Made by a program: the position numbers and the translations under genes. From the NCBI GenBank assembly GCA_015069165.1, contig SVJD01000006.1, positions 1-64,000 on the forward strand: DNA of 64,000 bases, in the 5' to 3' direction. Positions 59,019 through 64,000 of the stretch are shown here, piece after piece. Below the pieces are notes generated by a model. That model saw only the letters and a program-made list of their open reading frames with translations. It was not told where the DNA came from and ran no database searches. The number at the start of each line of letters is the position of its first letter. Within the stretch, counting starts at the first letter, position 1. The stretch is from Oscillospiraceae bacterium (GTDB taxonomy: Bacteria > Bacillota > Clostridia > UBA1212 > UBA1255).

Positions 59019-60134
59019 ATGTCCGACAGTAAGTACATTTTAGAAAAAAACAAAGAGGCAGTGTTTGATTTTTTTGCGTTGCTGAACTCTGTTCAGACGG
59101 CAGCAAGTTATGATGATATTTGCCCGCACAAGGAAGTAGCACCTGATGATAAAATTTCAGATGCTTATTACCGTTTGTATATGATAAGTTCAAGACTCTC
59201 ATCCGGCTTGAAAATGTTCTTCACTTATAAAGAAGAACGCAAAATGAACTTTTTTGAGTGGATGTTCCGCACGAATGTGGATACTTATTCGAGTTGTGAG
59301 GATATTATTTCTGAGATTGAGCAGTGGGCTCCCACAAAGCTTGTTTACCAGGCAATGAGATTTAATGATCCCTATAATAATTTCCAAGATAAATTTTATG
59401 AGGAGATTGTAAATTCAAGAGATTTGTTTATGAGTTATATGAACGGTCTTAATACAACTACAGAAGTAAGATGGGAAATTATGTCATTTATTCAGCATCC
59501 CGAGGAATCACTTGACTTGCTTAAAGAATACATCAAAAAGATGTACCGCGAATTTTCCATAGAGTACGCTAATTTTTCACAGCAAAGAGCAGCTTTAAAC
59601 GAGAAATTGGCAGAAAGTATTGCGGATGACTCAATTGATGCGGCAGTTATCGATTACGAGATAGATGAAAAAGAAATCGAATCTACAGTTGAGATTTTAT
59701 CACAATCAATAACACCTCCTACAAAAGAGGTTAAAATTGTAGGCTCGCTTTTCGCACCTAATCAAATGATAAAAATAGACGCTTCCAGAGGTCTTTATTA
59801 TTTGGTTGGTGTAGGTTATATGGATTACTACAACTCATTTATGAATAAAGGTCCGGATGATGTTAAGCTCAATGAACTCTTCAGAGCTTTTACAGACGGA
59901 ACTCGTGCGCAAATTATTGAGATTTTGAGAGAAAAAGAGTGTTATAACGGCGAGCTCAGCAATATGTTGGATGTTCCCATGTCTTCGCTTACTCATCACA
60001 TGGAAATTCTCAATACCTGCGGTTTCGTTGTTAAGCGTAATGTAGGTAAACGCACTTATTATAAATTAAACAAGAAGCAATTTATAAATGCTTCCAGATT
60101 GTTACGAAGATATGTAGAAGGTTATGATCTGTAA
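59019..60134 (+). CDS. ArsR-like winged-helix regulator with large N-terminal sensor-like domain
   Basis: C-terminal DGTRAQIIEILREKECYNGELSNMLDVPMSSLTHHMEILNTCGFVVKRNVGKRTYYKLN. Start ATG 59019 after AGGGGG. Confidence 0.8.
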   Translation: MSDSKYILEKNKEAVFDFFALLNSVQTAASYDDICPHKEVAPDDKISDAYYRLYMISSRLSSGLKMFFTYKEERKMNFFEWMFRTNVDTYSSCEDIISEIEQWAPTKLVYQAMRFNDPYNNFQDKFYEEIVNSRDLFMSYMNGLNTTTEVRWEIMSFIQHPEESLDLLKEYIKKMYREFSIEYANFSQQRAALNEKLAESIADDSIDAAVIDYEIDEKEIESTVEILSQSITPPTKEVKIVGSLFAPNQMIKIDASRGLYYLVGVGYMDYYNSFMNKGPDDVKLNELFRAFTDGTRAQIIEILREKECYNGELSNMLDVPMSSLTHHMEILNTCGFVVKRNVGKRTYYKLNKKQFINASRLLRRYVEGYDL

Positions 60135-61158
60135 AAGCACTTACATTGAAATTACAAACAGATGTAATTTAGATTGCAGAGATTGTTATAACAGCTCAGG
60201 TAGAAATAAACATACAGTGGAGCTTGATCTCGATGTGCTTTTAAAATATATTGAAGATTTAATTATTATATACAAAGTAAGAAGCATTACATTTTCCGGT
60301 GGCGAACCGCTTCTTTACAGCAGAATTGACGATTTGTTTGATGCTTTGACGGAATATACCCGCAAATATTCTGATGTAGTGTTTAATTATGTAACAAACG
60401 GTACTTTGTATAACAAGAATTTTTACGATTTATTGGAAAACAGCTCTCGATTTATGGTGCAAATAAGTCTTGACGGACCGAATGAGGAGTCGTGTGCAAG
60501 TATACGCGGCTCAGGCACGTTTACAAAAGTAGTAAATAATGTAAGTCAGAGAAAGTTTTTCCATAAACCTGTATTCAAAATGATTATCAACAAATTCAAT
60601 GCTCCCTTTGCAGAAGAATACTTCCACTTTGTTTATGAAAAGCTTGGCGGCGAGCCAAGCTTTGCATTTGCAAATTATCAGGGAAATGCCATACAAAATT
60701 GGAATGAAATGGAACTTTTACCATCCGAAAAGGCTAAAATACTCAGGATGGTTCAACAGAAATACAAAGAATACGATATTACAGATATTGCACTTCCCCT
60801 TCCCACTGTTCATTGTGACCTTACGGACGCGGACGGCGCAATGGATTTTTGCATCAAGCCGGATGGCTCGGTGCAACCGTGTCAGAATCTTTATGACAGC
60901 AAATTTTCCCTCGGAAACATTTACAAACTTGACTGGAAAAGTATTGAATTCAACGTAAACAGCCTCAAGGAGTATCTGATTAAACGATTGGAAATGGATT
61001 TTGGCTGTAAAAAGTGTTTTTTAAACAAAAATTGCGGCAGAGGTTGCCCTGCTTTTGCGTTTATGAGGAACGGAGATTTGCTTTTATCTGACGCAGAGTG
61101 CGATTTTAAGCGTGTTGCAATGATTTCCATTATAAAAACAGAAAAAGGCTTTAAATAA
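60124..61158 (+). CDS. Radical SAM/SPASM domain protein
   Basis: CNLDCRDC (CxxxCxxC), FSGGEPLL; SPASM Cys pattern CIKPDGSVQPC..CKKCFLNKNCGRGCPAF..C. Confidence 0.92.
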   Translation: MICKSTYIEITNRCNLDCRDCYNSSGRNKHTVELDLDVLLKYIEDLIIIYKVRSITFSGGEPLLYSRIDDLFDALTEYTRKYSDVVFNYVTNGTLYNKNFYDLLENSSRFMVQISLDGPNEESCASIRGSGTFTKVVNNVSQRKFFHKPVFKMIINKFNAPFAEEYFHFVYEKLGGEPSFAFANYQGNAIQNWNEMELLPSEKAKILRMVQQKYKEYDITDIALPLPTVHCDLTDADGAMDFCIKPDGSVQPCQNLYDSKFSLGNIYKLDWKSIEFNVNSLKEYLIKRLEMDFGCKKCFLNKNCGRGCPAFAFMRNGDLLLSDAECDFKRVAMISIIKTEKGFK

Positions 61159-61198
61159 AAGTGCCTATATATAGGCAAAAATAAGAGGTTTGGTGTAT

Positions 61199-61250
61199 AG
61201 TCCGAAATTGTTTGATTTTTGTCAAACATTTCCGGACTAAAATTTTGTTA
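61199..61250 (+). terminator. Terminator after radical SAM gene
   Basis: AGTCCGAAATTGTTTGA-TTTTTG-TCAAACATTTCCGGACT then TAAAATTTTG. Confidence 0.75.
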
Positions 61251-61421
61251 ATAAAATTAACTTTTTGTTTCTAAAATTGAGAAGTCGAAAAAATGAAAAT
61301 CATTATTTTTAGATGTTTTTAAATAAATCACATAATAAATATATAAAATATACCCTATTTTTAGCACTGAAAAAGTACGAGAAAAAAATAATTTATGTGC
61401 GAAAACTGTAAAATTGATGGC

Positions 61422-61450
61422 TTGCACGTTTGTTTTTATTGTGCTAACAT
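61422..61450 (+). promoter_or_regulatory. Predicted promoter of precursor-peptide operon
   Basis: TTGCAC-17 bp-TAACAT; palindrome GGGAAATATTTCCC (61463-61476) just downstream. Confidence 0.55.
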
Positions 61451-61519
61451 ATCAATGCAGCCGGGAAATATTTCCCAAAGGCTTTTTGTAGATTATATGT
61501 GGAAAGAGAAGGAGCGACG

Positions 61520-62344
61520 ATGGGTTCTGCAGAGTGGAGTGTAGCGAGTAAGAAAAAGAGTGTTTTGTTTGATGTACTTTTTGTTATGGACAGAGCGAAC
61601 AGAATTAAATCTAAAGAGATACTACGATTTGAATATTCTCTTTTGAAAGCTGAAACAGTCGAGAAATATGATGCAATTTATAAAGTGGCAAAGAATGAAA
61701 GCGATTTGATGGCTGCGGCGTTTCATGTTTCCCCAAAGAAGATATCCAGTAAACACGATATAATATGTGAGTATTTACTTGATAAAGCGGTGGATATGGT
61801 TTCTTTTAATGAAATGGTCAAATTTTTAGAGAAAACTACAGTGGAAGAGATTGCGTATTATATTGCAGCTACATGTTTATCTACAAAAGATAAAGAAGTA
61901 ACAAGAGAAGATATCGCTGAAATAGTAAAGCAGGGAGACCAAAATGTGATTGAGGTTTTATACCATGCAGCGTTACCGGAGAAAATCAAGATGAGTGTGT
62001 ATATGATGGTTTTCAATTATGATAAATTTTTATCAGAGTTAATCTGTTATATGAAGAAACTTCATAAGTATGTTAATAATTTATATACGGAGTATTTAGA
62101 TGTTTATCAACATTCTAAAAATAATCTAGTTGACTTTATGAATGTAAAAGCTAATCGACCTTATTTGATCCGGGATATAAAAGAAAAGATTAATGACGAA
62201 AGACCAAGGAAACACGTTATAGTATTATCTTTGATAAGGCTTGAATATGGATGGATAAAACAGTCTCAACATGTAGTATATTATAGCAGAGGTCTTTTGG
62301 CAACACAAAGAGTATTACATAGTAGCGATTTTTCGATGTTTTAA
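61520..62344 (+). CDS. Regulator-like protein related to neighbouring ArsR-like proteins but lacking a C-terminal HTH
   Basis: Helical segment FLSELICYMKKLHKYVNNLYTEYLDVYQ parallels the same region of the 59019 and 62538 products; ends before any wHTH. Start may be 61499 (GTG/ATG upstream) or 61520. Confidence 0.5.
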   Translation: MGSAEWSVASKKKSVLFDVLFVMDRANRIKSKEILRFEYSLLKAETVEKYDAIYKVAKNESDLMAAAFHVSPKKISSKHDIICEYLLDKAVDMVSFNEMVKFLEKTTVEEIAYYIAATCLSTKDKEVTREDIAEIVKQGDQNVIEVLYHAALPEKIKMSVYMMVFNYDKFLSELICYMKKLHKYVNNLYTEYLDVYQHSKNNLVDFMNVKANRPYLIRDIKEKINDERPRKHVIVLSLIRLEYGWIKQSQHVVYYSRGLLATQRVLHSSDFSMF

Positions 62345-62362
62345 GGAGGTGAATAAAATAAA

Positions 62363-62479
62363 ATGAAAAAATGGAGAAATCCTTTGATGGAGACGATTAC
62401 AAAAGATGAATTGGCAGACCTGGTTACCGCCGCAGGCTGCTCTGATTATTGGGAGGTATGTGTATCTTTCCATAATTAA
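62363..62479 (+). CDS. Putative RiPP precursor peptide 1
   Basis: Below the ORF-track length cutoff; MKKWRNPLMETITKDELADLVTAAGCSDYWEVCVSFHN*, strong RBS AAGGAGGTG 12 nt upstream; paralog of 63776..63922 peptide. Confidence 0.75.
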   Translation: MKKWRNPLMETITKDELADLVTAAGCSDYWEVCVSFHN

Positions 62480-62537
62480 AAAGCTGGCGCAAGTATAAAC
62501 AATTTATCTAAAATTTTAAGGAAAAGAGGAATTTATA

Positions 62538-63776
62538 ATGAGAACAAAAAGGACTATTATAAAGAGAACAAGAAAAACACCGGAAGAGCAAAAACACGTA
62601 AATCCCAACAGACTGTTTTTGAGCGAACCGGCACCGTGTTTGAATCCTGCGTTTAAGGATGAGAAATACATAGCAAGCAGAAAAATCGGCGATTACTACT
62701 ATTCCATACATGTAAAACCGGCAAAACCCGAAGTTCGTGATGCAATGATATTTTTGAATTTTGCATATAATGACCGCGAAAGCCTTTATCAAGAGGTAAA
62801 CGGCAAAGCGGAAGAAAGAGCGTATATGAGCATTGCCACCAAAAGGCTTCTTGCTTACGCTGATGAAAATATTGGAGCATTGAAACTTTTCTTTACACGT
62901 ATAAGTGACAAGTTTCCTTTTACAGGTATTGTGATGATGCCGCAAATGTGGAGAGAAGAATTCCCGATTGATTTATTGATGGAGCTGATTGATTCATACG
63001 ATGACGAAATGCTTTTTACAACGCTTCTTGTGTATTTGCACGAGAGACAGATGATGAACAAGGATTTTGTTAAAAGAATCATTCCGAATCGTGCTCTTTT
63101 AGTAATGTATTTGGACGGTGCGATGTATGACAATCAAATAAAAACCGATTTGATGGAGTTATATGATATGTCGAGCCTTAGCGCAGAAAGCAAACCCTCT
63201 TTGAAAGAAATTTTGAAAAAGTTTATACTTGAATTCTACAGTAAATATGAGGAAGTCTTTGAATATGCAAGTAAAGCCATAAACAAAGAAGTTGCAAGAA
63301 TTGAAAAAACAATAAGAAAAGAAGGAGAACTTTCCGGTGTTACAGATACTTTTGTCTTTCGCAGAGCAATTTTGCGAGGCGGAATAGAGAAAAATATTTG
63401 TATTGAGTTGTTACCTTTTTGCAGATCGAATGTTGAATATTTTGCCGGTTATCATACAGTGACCATCTGTGTGGGAAATGGAAACAGTATATTGCCGGGC
63501 TCCATAGCAGATTCAGGCAGGATTGGTGAAAAGCTAAAATTACTCACAAATGACCAGCTTTATAAAATAATGAAAAGTATTTTTGCCAAACCTACAAATT
63601 TGAATACTATTGCTGCTGAACTTGAAGTTACACCGGAGCGTGCATACAAAATTTTGGCACAGTTGGTTGAGGAAAAGTATGTTTTAAAAGAAGAGAACAA
63701 TCAAATATACACTGCAAATAAGGAATATTTTACTAAGATTATTCATGTTTTAGAAAATTACGGAGGTGAGATATAA
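62538..63776 (+). CDS. ArsR-like winged-helix regulator with large N-terminal domain
   Basis: C-terminal TNLNTIAAELEVTPERAYKILAQLVEEKYVLKEENNQIYTANKEYF; stop overlaps start of next peptide. Confidence 0.7.
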   Translation: MRTKRTIIKRTRKTPEEQKHVNPNRLFLSEPAPCLNPAFKDEKYIASRKIGDYYYSIHVKPAKPEVRDAMIFLNFAYNDRESLYQEVNGKAEERAYMSIATKRLLAYADENIGALKLFFTRISDKFPFTGIVMMPQMWREEFPIDLLMELIDSYDDEMLFTTLLVYLHERQMMNKDFVKRIIPNRALLVMYLDGAMYDNQIKTDLMELYDMSSLSAESKPSLKEILKKFILEFYSKYEEVFEYASKAINKEVARIEKTIRKEGELSGVTDTFVFRRAILRGGIEKNICIELLPFCRSNVEYFAGYHTVTICVGNGNSILPGSIADSGRIGEKLKLLTNDQLYKIMKSIFAKPTNLNTIAAELEVTPERAYKILAQLVEEKYVLKEENNQIYTANKEYFTKIIHVLENYGGEI

Positions 63777-63922
63777 TGAATATTTATACAGGAAAGACAA
63801 AAAAGTGGCACGCACCTTTTATGCAAACAATGTCGCGAAATGAGGTGGACAGAGCCATTGCTTTGAGTGCGTGTTCCGGATATTATGATATTTGCGGATC
63901 AAAAAGAGCAAAAATAATTTAA
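63776..63922 (+). CDS. Putative RiPP precursor peptide 2
   Basis: Below the ORF-track cutoff; MNIYTGKTKKWHAPFMQTMSRNEVDRAIALSACSGYYDICGSKRAKII*; RBS GGAGGTGAG; overlaps upstream stop (TAATG). Confidence 0.75.
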   Translation: MNIYTGKTKKWHAPFMQTMSRNEVDRAIALSACSGYYDICGSKRAKII

Positions 63923-63932
63923 TAAGATATTA

Positions 63933-63970
63933 ACACAATAGCCCCGTTCAGAAAACGGGGCTGTTGTATT
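63933..63970 (+). terminator. Rho-independent terminator closing the peptide operon
   Basis: ACAATAGCCCCGTT-CAGA-AAACGGGGCTGTTGT. Confidence 0.85.
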
Positions 63971-64000
63971 ATATGCATATATTTTTGTGAAAGGAAGAGA

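Noticed and set aside
61394-61540. Cys-rich short ORF MCENCKIDGLHVCFYCANISMQ..
   Set aside because: No RBS, overlaps the predicted promoter and the following gene in another frame; less plausible as a peptide than the two paralogous ones.

Overview
This window is a low-GC Firmicutes (Clostridia-like) chromosomal origin region. The left arm reads leftward: rpmH-rnpA-yidD-yidC-khpB(jag)-mnmE-mnmG-rsmG-noc-gyrA, then tRNA-His. The right arm reads rightward: dnaA-dnaN-recF-remB-like-gyrB-parA-parB-DUF4446-pth-mfd. The dnaA-dnaN gap looks like a textbook origin-unwinding module: DnaA boxes, six perfect CTA DnaA-trios, then an AT-rich DUE. A perfect parS lies between gyrB and parA, and a perfect B. 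subtilis-type Noc-binding palindrome lies inside recF. Further right are a PPIase-like foldase, Ser/Thr/Pro-rich membrane proteins, two GH99/WbsX-like lipoproteins, a PP2C-like phosphatase, and a NuoE/NuoF/GltD-type flavin-FeS operon resembling the Stn electron-bifurcating transhydrogenase. After these come CwlD, an atypical Tad-like pilus operon headed by a kinase/CpaE-like fusion, a second DnaA-box cluster in a convergent intergenic gap, tRNA-Ser, and a T-box riboswitch in front of an XRE-cupin-acyl-CoA synthetase fusion. ispD, DUF3343 and a 6S-like ncRNA follow. The right end (about 55.6-64 kb) holds what I consider the most novel locus, a putative RiPP system. It contains a PqqD-like RRE, an HPr-kinase-like protein, an S26B-peptidase/nucleotidyltransferase fusion, a radical SAM/SPASM enzyme and three related ArsR-like regulators. 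It also has two unannotated short paralogous peptides sharing a KKW..P.M leader and a CS[DG]Y[WY][ED][VI]C core. All family calls come from reading the sequence; no database search was run.
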